A DNA stretch of 46,330 bases from Verrucomicrobia bacterium UBA3841 (lineage in GTDB: Bacteria > Verrucomicrobiota > Kiritimatiellia > RFP12 > UBA1067). The notes beneath the pieces were generated by a model. It worked only from the letters and a program-made list of their open reading frames with translations, ran no database searches and was not told where the DNA came from. The stretch covers positions 5,942 to 52,271 of the forward strand of contig DGHT01000039.1 of NCBI GenBank assembly GCA_002392765.1. Reading direction: 5' to 3'. This document shows, in pieces, positions 9,701-15,680 of this stretch. Every line of letters starts with the position of its first letter. Positions within the stretch are counted from its first letter, which is position 1. A program made the translations under genes and the position numbers.

Positions 9701-10679
9701 AGGCGACGCATCCACCGGATCCGTCTATGTCCTGCCGGAGGGTTTTGCAAACGCAAACAGGGACGGAGAGTGCTTTGTGGCGGACGATGAAACCGGCGAG
9801 CTGCTGATCAGGGGCGCGAAGCTCTCGACCTATGCGCTTCTGTGGGACGGAGCCGAGGTTTCCTCCAAGTCGCTCGTCTGGCATGTCGACTGGATGTCCG
9901 GCATGTACGTCCCCGAAATCGAGCTTGAGGTGAAGGATGGCTTCGGCTGGGCGGGCACGGTCCACGATATGAGCTTCATGCTCGAAAAGCGCGACGGTGT
10001 GCAGCTCTGGGACGCGAAGGCGAACAAGGCGGTGGCGGACATTGTCACAATCGACGGGACGGAGTTCTACAGGGTGCCTCTCAAGGACCGCTTCGCCGAG
10101 AAAGGCATCGAAGGGGCTGATTCGGATGTCTGGGGCGCGGCTTGGTTCAACGCGAGCTGGATCAATGCGGCGCTGTCCGAGGTCCTGCTCTATGCGCCTT
10201 CGTACTGGCCGAAGAATCCGAAGGACGTCCCGGCGCTCGACAATCTCGTGGCGTACGTCGCGTACGAATCGTGCGACTGCGAATCCTGCGTGAAAGTCGC
10301 CGCGAACAAGATTCTCGCGTCGGCGCTCTCGTCGATCGCGCGGACGGCCGCGCCGTCTCCCGTGCCGTTGTCGAAGCTGAACGCTTCTCTCGCCGTCGGC
10401 GCTGCGGTGACGGAGGAAAGCGAACCGTACTGCAAGCTCGTCGGCTTCACGGCGGAAGGCGGCGTTATCAAGGGAACGGTAGAGGTCGGGGCCGGACGCT
10501 CCAAGGGATCGATCGGCATCAATACGACGGTTTCCGTGATGGGCGCCAAGTCTCTCTCCGGCGGATTCGAAAGGATCGCAACGGTCGAATGTGATGACGA
10601 AGGCCGCTTCCGCGCCGAGGTGCCGGAAGGGTACAAGTTCTTCAAGGTCGCTCTTTCGTATTCCGAAAGCGCCAAGTGA
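3705..10679 (+). CDS. Giant secreted modular surface protein, paralogue of the preceding gene
   Basis: This encodes a 2324-residue exported protein. The in-frame ATG at 3714 has AAGGA eight bases upstream and may be the true start. The signal peptide contains ARIAILSLAALPCAALAA. Four copies of the Trp-rich module seen in the upstream paralogue lie near residues 72-209, 393-542, 1188-1329 and 1574-1695. Four H-x-H/H-x-x-H modules with later Cys residues start near 553, 840, 1036 and 1332, with YDG-like segments between them. Residues about 690-840 (NNGRLVISDSIGTG, EGGAFYG, SISGGIFS) resemble repeats of clostridial surface proteins. Near 1704-1780 is an InlB-type repeat (GLNFLGWS, NSIYAIW). The end, YKFFKVALSY, resembles the C-terminus of the paralogue. 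Secretion is well supported, but binding partners are unknown. Confidence 0.85.
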   Translation: MRTMKMTLGKAARIAILSLAALPCAALAADVTVEGVAASTGTLAANGDNWTASGLVYMAPAKNDSLNRSEAGWYAGIKRTWALSYTGSGLSRKYTGTTASSVKASFSDNAGRSIDEYSVLNSLNLVNPDRSPDGGGIKNDFQMGGLTRYMKTTDWNVWVTPEMMNSLRKDKGEDYVATLTIGGATYTITVPQTVTLKDADGKTWYPALAEIDGKVYGDMELAVAAGVSAAASGKDMEFYTEPTGCPANVEAVKDGAVWKLVLAAAIPLNDAVITLSATEVIERDAAIAIEITGVSLGDTGLMEGVDFEVAEESVLEASAPGEYTVKITGIGNYSGEAAATWKILEPTGEFAEDALSPASGYEMCGGIDSATPRRFDITNSTSLAYVNDGLGERWEAKVQIRWPHEVVDYDAYLLQQVATKVQYTDAKHAAVAVSDEEVAFGDEILDGEWEFLAAKTAKASYYVVQNILQAEKVEYEYFDTLEWTVPIYAEDVQSAIEGGAKHLEFTVTCSSVAWGDETQGDVTGIRDTEFTVSMSLAKVFLLNGKGEQVYPVHAHDWKCEFSEDGSGLTVGCAAEGCYLNETIGKVSLSLVSKDARAPEYAEGHYRDGKASEAHLDGAAEFAKTGGSAGDVEYFTAEGGRLESAPVEIGVYSARCTVALPGDGEPGTVELRLDGLEILAGEAVMGGVHVRDAAAYLEKATGDAMDIAAGKSYTAAETYVIPAKYGTLGLLNCGEKRYDLAGFEIEAPVDGPLFENNGRLVISDSIGTGAVLANKASNDDVSIINRGTLKIEGGAFYGRIVDEGGSVSISGGIFSVKPDASYIADGYDLVKRGKMWSVEKHEHKYVVVPVGDRLVVATCANILADGTLQTSHCSARMLVGVVGIRMLGLVPQLSVDCDRKEHPAEFYAVNLTGVAELLSADGLLDSVRAVIESDPANLDAEGLLALLARLSENADFASIIGKLGNVFVGESEFETLTGATVGEISYIKDGEPVDGKPVEAGSYTARTEVETAHGLRYVLKGSYRINEKELPIETEGHSGHFWTFDVDGAKVTANCPGNLLAGIKCNASPMSLELVPSAEGGRKVYDATPLDVAVSNLNTFVINTEANVGDVVYATADGTELDGPPAEPGEYTAKITVSSGTIIGALLKHTATLPLVIEEKEQEREFPVKGWTRHVGGGDKALVAGDEVFYYPVTLAWPYMIEQVVLTPRFTEPDRARIAVSTAEEVFTGAELLEGAGEPYGLAAEAGEFFRIRKFRNQTYMKSVSWNVPFTFEEIDAARAAGEKEIVRTITIEGKCGEEDLAGLKPATYTIILDVENFVVSDDEGRQIYPVHKHSWTAENTGATLSLTCGADDCPQAPGLVAELSSAADVKRYDTLPVTAKLEGADAMRIHADVAFGEIAYVELGEEGAEYPLGAAAPSAPGRYRATVDYSDGAAIVGSLAVEFEIQPLDAAGMMVYFGDPRRLFFYSGEEQGPDVVGVWYGPVPLRYGVDFEIDGDFRATDAGEYSFAVVGKGNFDGRQEFSWRIAEPVRPFAPDALKIPGGPFAPRWGEIGEDGTSAVVVASSNLVYDAKGDRWVAPLAIDWPYANIDGLLATPPHYTDPDHAKVETDCGEVYLASSFFKRPLALLPEEYVVKVLWMPSFTMDDVKAAFDAGEDELVFEIAVGSTAWACDPFGLKETVYKLVVPLEGLILDDGEDEVVIDWYWIEYLGNGAASGEMPIERRLVIDRARLAKCAYVNAGLNFLGWSRDAAAQGLDGIDFADRQVVSDEFETGVTNSIYAIWTTDIVLSGDITGEDGRKPVSVQAWGVGSSETDAVEGRVFGNNAPWRYVAVVPSTGSYDVAVTAEGDGGDTTTTTVLVIGAPDPEDGRKSEPEVSDTNGVSSTVDNSGAGDYPAVIGGLDDIARKTGDADAAEHHVEIRFTVTEMPASPDTAGYSKIREEVPSGCAKPLDFTLGRYVDGTLAEKLHDLTDFGGLVTVAMQFKANGRRNFKVARYHEETEGDASTGSVYVLPEGFANANRDGECFVADDETGELLIRGAKLSTYALLWDGAEVSSKSLVWHVDWMSGMYVPEIELEVKDGFGWAGTVHDMSFMLEKRDGVQLWDAKANKAVADIVTIDGTEFYRVPLKDRFAEKGIEGADSDVWGAAWFNASWINAALSEVLLYAPSYWPKNPKDVPALDNLVAYVAYESCDCESCVKVAANKILASALSSIARTAAPSPVPLSKLNASLAVGAAVTEESEPYCKLVGFTAEGGVIKGTVEVGAGRSKGSIGINTTVSVMGAKSLSGGFERIATVECDDEGRFRAEVPEGYKFFKVALSYSESAK

Positions 10680-10693
10680 GAAGGAGGATTGCG

Positions 10694-11812
10694 ATGAACA
10701 GGCTTCATTTGGCGATCGCAGCGGTTTTGGCATCGTCGGTCGCGCCCGCGGCGGCGGAAACGCCGGGCGCGGACGCGGGGGCGGAATTTCTGGGATGGCG
10801 CGTCTCGGCCGGCGGAAGCGTCGGATTCGGGCTTAAGACCAAACTCGGCTTTAGAGCGCCGCGCTCGGTGTATTCGGGGCCTACATCCCCGGCTGTCGGA
10901 TCGCCCGCCGATATCGCTTCGCGTCTCGAGTCCGGGGGCAGGGTGGGATTCCTCGGAGGGGCTTACATCGACCCGGACGGCGGCGAGATGGCGTCCCCGT
11001 ATACCCAGAACTGGCGACTTCCCGTTTCGTCGCTGAACCGGGATACGGGGAAGGTGACGCTCGATTCTGTCCAGATGTCCGATCGCGGCATATCGGGAAG
11101 GGGGTCCGACGACGACACCGCGTTCGGCGCGAACATCGAGCTGTCGCGGACGGTCTACGCGCACGAGAGCGGCTTCGGGCTCGACCTCGCCGCCGGATTT
11201 TCGTGGATGCGCAGAAACAATTGCTTCAAAGCGAGTTCTTCCGGCACGTACGCGGACAATTCGAGGTACGTCTACACCCCGACGCCCGGATCCATGAACC
11301 AGGCCGTGCTCTCTTCGCCGGTGCTGTCCCCCTCCGGCGGATACTACGGGGCCGGTTCGAACACCGGCATGGGGCCCGTGCTTGACTGGTCCGACTTCGG
11401 TCCGGCCACTATCTCCCAGACGGGTGGAACAGGACAGTACAGCATCGACGCGTCGGGCGACTACGAGGAGTGGGCGCTCTCGCTTATGCTCAAGCCGTGG
11501 TGGGAAATGACCGACTGGTGGCGGCTCACCGGAACGATCGGCGCCGGATTCTCCAGGAGCGAGTTTGATGCCACCGTTTCCGCAACGTTCGGCGAATCGG
11601 GGAAATACGGGTCGCGCGAAAAATTCCACGACTGGCAGTGCTACGGCATCGGCGGCGTCGGCACGGTCTTCAGACTTTGGCGGATGGATCTTTCTTTCGA
11701 CGTTCTCGCGCGCTTCTGCCAGGACGACATGAAAATCCATTCCGAAACTCTGTCCGGAAAAATCGAGAAGCCGAATGTAGTCCTTTGCGTCGCCCTCGGC
11801 TTCGATTTCTGA
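10694..11812 (+). CDS. Outer-membrane beta-barrel protein
   Basis: The start at 10694 is fixed by AAGGAGG six bases upstream. The 372-residue product has a signal peptide (LHLAIAAVLASSVAPAAA), alternating polar/aromatic strands throughout and a final strand ending in GFDF with a terminal Phe, as is typical of Bam-dependent barrels. It begins 14 bases after the giant protein gene, so it is the third gene of one operon. It could anchor or export the two large proteins, or be an unrelated porin-like protein. No family was recognised. Confidence 0.75.
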   Translation: MNRLHLAIAAVLASSVAPAAAETPGADAGAEFLGWRVSAGGSVGFGLKTKLGFRAPRSVYSGPTSPAVGSPADIASRLESGGRVGFLGGAYIDPDGGEMASPYTQNWRLPVSSLNRDTGKVTLDSVQMSDRGISGRGSDDDTAFGANIELSRTVYAHESGFGLDLAAGFSWMRRNNCFKASSSGTYADNSRYVYTPTPGSMNQAVLSSPVLSPSGGYYGAGSNTGMGPVLDWSDFGPATISQTGGTGQYSIDASGDYEEWALSLMLKPWWEMTDWWRLTGTIGAGFSRSEFDATVSATFGESGKYGSREKFHDWQCYGIGGVGTVFRLWRMDLSFDVLARFCQDDMKIHSETLSGKIEKPNVVLCVALGFDF

Positions 11813-11852
11813 TATATCCGGGGGAAAACAAGAAAGCAGGTTCTCATAGCAG

Positions 11853-11880
11853 GCCGATATCGTCCAATTTCGGCTTTCTA
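11853..11880 (+). terminator. Weak candidate terminator after the surface-protein operon
   Basis: The arms GCCGA and TCGGC can pair across a 12-base loop and are followed by TTTCT. The stem is short, so this is only a suggestion. Confidence 0.3.
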
Positions 11881-11899
11881 GGTCATTCCCTGTTCTTTC

Positions 11900-12205
11900 T
11901 CCCCCCCCCCCGTCGCCACAATTCCCCAATCCCGAAATTCCGTATTTCGCCTTGTCGAGAAACACGGTCTCCGGAGAAAGCGCATGCTCCAATTCGCCAA
12001 AGACGTGCGAGAACACCGGATCCGCGCCGTCGAGAATCGCCGCAAGGACCTTGTTTCGCGGCTTTTCGTCGAGAAGCGCGGATGTCGTCGGGCGTGGGCA
12101 TTGGGGCAGTCGTTCTCCGACGCGACAGCTTGCGCCTTGCGGTAGCGAGTTCGCGGCGCCGCTCCGTCTCGCGCGCGTAGTAGTACGCATGACTCGTCGG
12201 TGCGA
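11900..12205 (-). pseudogene. Truncated, frame-broken relative of the gene at 45666
   Basis: Read on the minus strand, about 12189 to 12077 encodes YYARETERRRELATARR and then TTAPMPTPDDIR, closely matching the protein beginning at 45666 (FYYARETERRREL, TSAPMPAADDIR). The frame then breaks. A different frame continues with LLDEKPRNKVLAAILDGADP and reaches SPETVFLDKAKYG before entering an 11-base C run. The simplest reading is an internal deletion joining the middle of the gene to its C-terminal part. That C-terminal identity cannot be checked here, because the intact homologue runs off the window. The 5' part is missing and a 26-bp repeat lies just upstream of the remnant. Confidence 0.7.
11901..11911 (+). 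repeat. 11-C homopolymer
   Basis: An unbroken run of 11 C (G on the gene strand) sits at the 3' end of the antisense pseudogene. It is either a slippage product in decaying DNA or an assembly artefact. Confidence 0.9.
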
Positions 12206-12213
12206 ACAGCGTA

Positions 12214-12239
12214 AATGAGAATCTTGTGCGGAAAATCTT
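12214..12239 (-). repeat. 26-bp two-box repeat R1
   Basis: On the minus strand it reads AAGATTTTCCGCA, four variable bases CAAG, then ATTCTCATT. It is identical over all 26 bases to the copy at 22664. It lies directly upstream of the truncated antisense gene, in the same orientation relative to that gene as the copies near 45.3 kb are to the intact homologue. Confidence 0.9.
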
Positions 12240-12307
12240 AAATGGGATGTCAGGTTTCCTTCCAGTACTCCACTCTTTGCAATTCGCTATTGAGGACGTG
12301 GTCGAGA

Positions 12308-12333
12308 AATGAGAATTGCATGCGGAAAATCTT
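12308..12333 (-). repeat. 26-bp two-box repeat R2
   Basis: It has the same boxes as R1, with TGCA as the four variable bases. It starts 94 bases from R1, and the DNA between them is unrelated to the spacers of the other arrays. Confidence 0.9.
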
Positions 12334-12490
12334 GAATGCCAGGGCAGGTTTACCATTCCAGCTATTCTGCCACAAAAAAATTGTTTGTCATACTCACTTC
12401 ACTTCCAATCTCCCCAACTTCCCCTTATATTTCAAGTATTTCTATTGAGTGTACACTTGTTTACATCAATCACCCCAACTGCAAAAATTT
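12334..12490. other. AT-rich intergenic stretch with a 10-base palindrome
   Basis: No gene is seen here. A perfect palindrome, AGTGTACACT, lies at 12448-12457, about 37 bases before the -10 box of the next gene, and could be an operator. The base composition is much lower in GC than the coding DNA around it. Confidence 0.4.
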
Positions 12491-12500
12491 TTGATATAAT
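12491..12500 (+). promoter_or_regulatory. Extended -10 promoter of the EF-hand-like gene
   Basis: TTGATATAAT contains TATAAT at 12495-12500 with TG one base before it. No good -35 box lies at the normal distance. Only eight bases separate it from the ATG at 12509, so the transcript would start at or next to that codon. Confidence 0.65.
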
Positions 12501-12508
12501 ATTCATAT

Positions 12509-14287
12509 ATGAAAAATCACAGATGGAATTGGTTCAGGGCCGGGCGCATGGCGCAGGTCCGATTCGAAAACGGCGAGGACATCGCGCAGTTGGAGTCGCT
12601 TGACAGAAAGCACTGGCTGGCGATTTCGATGCCAGTCAAGAACGTCCGCTTCGACATGCGCACGCTCGAGTTGATGGATACCGACGGCGACGGCAGGATC
12701 AGAACGCCGGAGGTTCTCGCCGCGATCGAGTTTCTCAAATCCCGCAACGTGGATCTCGACGATCTTTTCTCTCCGTCGGACGACGACCGGCGCAGGCTCG
12801 AGGACGTTCTTTCCCGCCAGTCGGATCTTGCCAAGGTCGAGCCGTCGGACGAGGACAGGCAGGCCGTGGCCGAATGGGAAAAGAAAGGCGAAAGCGACGA
12901 GGTTTCGTTCCTTGGCTCGGAGACTGCCGCAGCCGACGCCGCGCTTGCCGCCGTCGAGGATGTTGTAGACAACTTCTTCACGCCCCCGGACGACATGCCG
13001 CTCGTCACGGAAGCCCCCGATGTCGAACTTCCCCTCGAAACGAACATAAACCCAAAATATCAGGACGCTTTCGCGGAGTTCCGCGAGAAGTGCGTCGGTC
13101 CCGTCCTAGGCAAGGTCGCGACGCTCGACCGCATGGGCTGGAAGAAAATCAAGGCCGCTTTCGCTCCGTACAGGGAATGGGCAGGATCGAAACCGGTCGT
13201 CAACGCGGGTGTCAAGAGCCAGCTCGAGGACGAGGAGCGCGTACTCAGGTACAAGCTCAATCTTCTGGAATTCCTCGAGAACTACGTGAACATGCGCCAT
13301 CTGTACGCCAGCGGCGACAAGGCGATTTTCCAGTGCGGCACTCTGCGCATCGACGCGAAAGAGCTGACGCTCTGCTTCGACGTCGAAAGCGAAGGCGCGC
13401 ACAGCGCGCTCGCCGGAAAATCCAACTGCTGCGTGATCTACCTGAAACTGACGCGTCCTTCAGAGGGTGCGTCGAGAACGATCTGCGCAGTCGTGACGGC
13501 AGGCGCGGTCGCGCAGCTGTACGCGGGACGCAACGGCGTGTTCTACGACCGCGACGGCAAGGACTGGGAGGCGTGTGTCACGAAAGTGGTCGAGAGCCAG
13601 GTCTCGCTCATGGAGGCGTTCTGGGCTCCGTGGCGCAAAGTCGGCGAAGGCGTGCGTTCGATGGTCGCGAAGTTTCTCGGCGACAAGCAGCAGTCGGCGC
13701 AGAAAACGCTCGACAGCGGCGCGCAGAACGTCCAGGCCGGCGGCGCGGCGATGGCGTCCAGCGTCGCGGCGATCGGCATCGGATTGGGCATGGTCGGCGC
13801 CGCTGCGGCGACTCTCATGTCCGTCGTGGCGAGCATGAACGCCGCGCAGCTGGCGATTTCTCTTCCGGCGCTCGTGCTGGTAGTGTCGCTTCCGAGCGTT
13901 GCGCTGACGTACTTCAAACTGCGCAGGCGCGATCTGGGCGCGATACTCAATGCGTGCGGCTGGGCGGTGAACCGTCCGATGTATTTCTCCATGCGCAGGG
14001 CGCGCTCTTTCACGGTGTGCGCGCGCAATCCGCTTTTCTTCCGGTTCGTCTGCATCGCGGTTCTGGCCGCCGCCGCGGCTTTCGGCGGATACCGCGGATG
14101 GAAAGCGTACAGGAACAGGCAGGCCGCGTCGGAGCCCGCCGCAGTCTGTGCAGAGGCGCAGCCGGCGGAAGCGCAGCCTGCGGAAACGCAGCCAGCGGTG
14201 GCGCGGCCGGCTGAATCCAATCCGGCGGAAGCAAAGCAGACCGAGGCGCAGCCCGCGCCCGAGGCCGGGACGGCGGAAGGCGCATGA
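12509..14287 (+). CDS. Membrane protein with N-terminal EF-hand-like motif, unknown function
   Basis: The 592-residue product starts MKNHRWNWF. Residues 57-68 (DTDGDGRIRTPE) match an EF-hand calcium loop. A long soluble region of no recognised fold follows. Hydrophobic segments lie near residues 421-444, 448-470 and 510-530, and the last 60 residues are a low-complexity tail of AQPAE-type repeats. The start is uncertain. The ATG at 12509 would be leaderless, while the ATG at 12548 has only a weak upstream site. I prefer 12509 because the WNWF segment looks like part of the fold. The stop overlaps the next ATG by four bases, so the two genes are translationally coupled. The repeat-rich tail may span the periplasm or envelope, which is inference. 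Confidence 0.7.
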   Translation: MKNHRWNWFRAGRMAQVRFENGEDIAQLESLDRKHWLAISMPVKNVRFDMRTLELMDTDGDGRIRTPEVLAAIEFLKSRNVDLDDLFSPSDDDRRRLEDVLSRQSDLAKVEPSDEDRQAVAEWEKKGESDEVSFLGSETAAADAALAAVEDVVDNFFTPPDDMPLVTEAPDVELPLETNINPKYQDAFAEFREKCVGPVLGKVATLDRMGWKKIKAAFAPYREWAGSKPVVNAGVKSQLEDEERVLRYKLNLLEFLENYVNMRHLYASGDKAIFQCGTLRIDAKELTLCFDVESEGAHSALAGKSNCCVIYLKLTRPSEGASRTICAVVTAGAVAQLYAGRNGVFYDRDGKDWEACVTKVVESQVSLMEAFWAPWRKVGEGVRSMVAKFLGDKQQSAQKTLDSGAQNVQAGGAAMASSVAAIGIGLGMVGAAAATLMSVVASMNAAQLAISLPALVLVVSLPSVALTYFKLRRRDLGAILNACGWAVNRPMYFSMRRARSFTVCARNPLFFRFVCIAVLAAAAAFGGYRGWKAYRNRQAASEPAAVCAEAQPAEAQPAETQPAVARPAESNPAEAKQTEAQPAPEAGTAEGA

Positions 14288-15336
14288 TGCGCCTTGCCGC
14301 TACCATCGCCCTTGCATCGGCGCTTGCGTGCAGCGCGGTTTCCGCCGCCATCGCGCCATCAGCGATCACGTCCCGTTTCAAATGCTGGCACAACGTAGTC
14401 TACGGCGAAAGGGAAGACCTGCCGGACGAAGGGGACGGGTTCGCCGGCAGGGTCGGAAACTGGAAGGCGAATTCGCTTCCGTGGCGAATCTGCCGGCACT
14501 GCACGGCGCAGAAGCTTGACATATACGCTCCGCTCGGTGTTTCGGCGAATCCGGTAGACGTCGTCGTCTACATCCATCCCGGCACGTGGTCCCACTGTTT
14601 CGACAAGGAGGCCATACCTCCGGCCCTCCGCAACGCGATCCTCGCGTCGGGGGCGGTTCTCGTGTCGCCAGGCTACATATTGCAGACCGACAACACGATG
14701 AACATGTCGCCCGGACGCCGCGACGAGGCGACGTTCGCCGCGATGTTGAAGGACATAGATCTTGCCATGTCGTTCGTTTCGGAGAACATATCCCGTTTCG
14801 GCATAACCCCGCGCAGGTATCTGCTGATGGGCGAGTCGGCCGGCGCGCATCTCGCGCTGCTCTACGCGTACGACGGGGAAAATCCCTCGCCTCTCTCTCT
14901 CGGCCTGGAGCACAAGATCCGTTTCGAAAGGGTTGTGGACATCGTCGGTCCCGTCGATTTCGCGCTTCTGAACGGCGGCGTCGACACGTCGGCCCTGAAA
15001 GAAGACAATCCGATCGTGAGGATGAAAACTCTGTTCAACCGTCTCGTCGGGCTGCAGGACGCGGCGACGGACGCGGAGCTGATACCCGTTCTCGACAGGT
15101 ATTCCCCGGTGAAACTCGTCTGCGGCTCGTCGCCCGAGACGGTAATGGCCTACGGCAGGCTTGCGGCGCTTCTGCCCACTGACGGACTGATCCCCGTATC
15201 GCAGATGAAATCTCTTGAAAAGGCGCTCGACCGGCACGGCGTGAAACGCGTCTCGCGCGTTTTCGACGGCATACATCACGGAAACGTGTCCACGGAAGGG
15301 GCGAGGTGGATCGTCGCGGAAACGCTGAAGCCGTAA
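14284..15336 (+). CDS. Secreted alpha/beta hydrolase (esterase/lipase-like)
   Basis: The 350-residue product has a signal peptide (MRLAATIALASALACSAVSAA). It carries a hydrolase nucleophile elbow, GESAG, with Ser185, an oxyanion-type HPG motif at 98-100, and a C-terminal GIHHGN that can supply the catalytic His. The spacing fits the carboxylesterase/BD-FAE branch of the fold. An acetyl or feruloyl ester of a polysaccharide is a reasonable guess for the substrate, but nothing here proves it. The ATG overlaps the stop of the upstream membrane protein gene (ATGA). No terminator was seen after it. Confidence 0.75.
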   Translation: MMRLAATIALASALACSAVSAAIAPSAITSRFKCWHNVVYGEREDLPDEGDGFAGRVGNWKANSLPWRICRHCTAQKLDIYAPLGVSANPVDVVVYIHPGTWSHCFDKEAIPPALRNAILASGAVLVSPGYILQTDNTMNMSPGRRDEATFAAMLKDIDLAMSFVSENISRFGITPRRYLLMGESAGAHLALLYAYDGENPSPLSLGLEHKIRFERVVDIVGPVDFALLNGGVDTSALKEDNPIVRMKTLFNRLVGLQDAATDAELIPVLDRYSPVKLVCGSSPETVMAYGRLAALLPTDGLIPVSQMKSLEKALDRHGVKRVSRVFDGIHHGNVSTEGARWIVAETLKP

Positions 15337-15343
15337 AGCGCAG

Positions 15344-15372
15344 TTGATTGCGCGCCATTGTTTTGATAGAAT
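15344..15372 (+). promoter_or_regulatory. Promoter of the lipoprotein-nadB-ABC operon
   Basis: TTGATT at 15344-15349 is followed by 17 bases and TAGAAT at 15367-15372, with TG just upstream of the -10. It lies directly after the hydrolase stop and 42 bases before the next start codon. Confidence 0.75.
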
Positions 15373-15413
15373 ATTGGAAACGGCGTCGAGCCGTGGCAAC
15401 GGAGGCAATTGAT

Positions 15414-15656
15414 ATGAATAGACATGCATTTACCGCTCTGGCTTTCTCTCTGGCGGCGCTCGCAGGGTGCGGAGGCGGAGGAGATGAGGCGAAATACGAG
15501 GCGCTCTGCCGCAAGGCCGGGATTGCCGACGAGGCGGTCAAGACGATGGTTGCGGAGTATTCCAAAGCGTCCTCGGACGACCGCGCGGACATGATGAAAG
15601 CCATGCAGAGCGTCGTGGACAATCCGCCCGCCGCCGGGGAGGAGGAAGAGGACTGA
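15414..15656 (+). CDS. Small lipoprotein of unknown function
   Basis: The 80-residue product begins MNRHAFTALAFSLAALAGC, a clear lipoprotein signal with lipobox LAGC. The mature part is short, acidic and mostly helical, ending in EEEED. The start is supported by GGAGG at 15401, eight bases before the ATG. It is the first gene after the promoter and 24 bases before nadB, so it is probably co-transcribed, though a functional link to NAD synthesis is not obvious. No family was recognised. Confidence 0.75.
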   Translation: MNRHAFTALAFSLAALAGCGGGGDEAKYEALCRKAGIADEAVKTMVAEYSKASSDDRADMMKAMQSVVDNPPAAGEEEED

Positions 15657-15680
15657 CGGAGCGTCCGGGACGGCTTGCAG

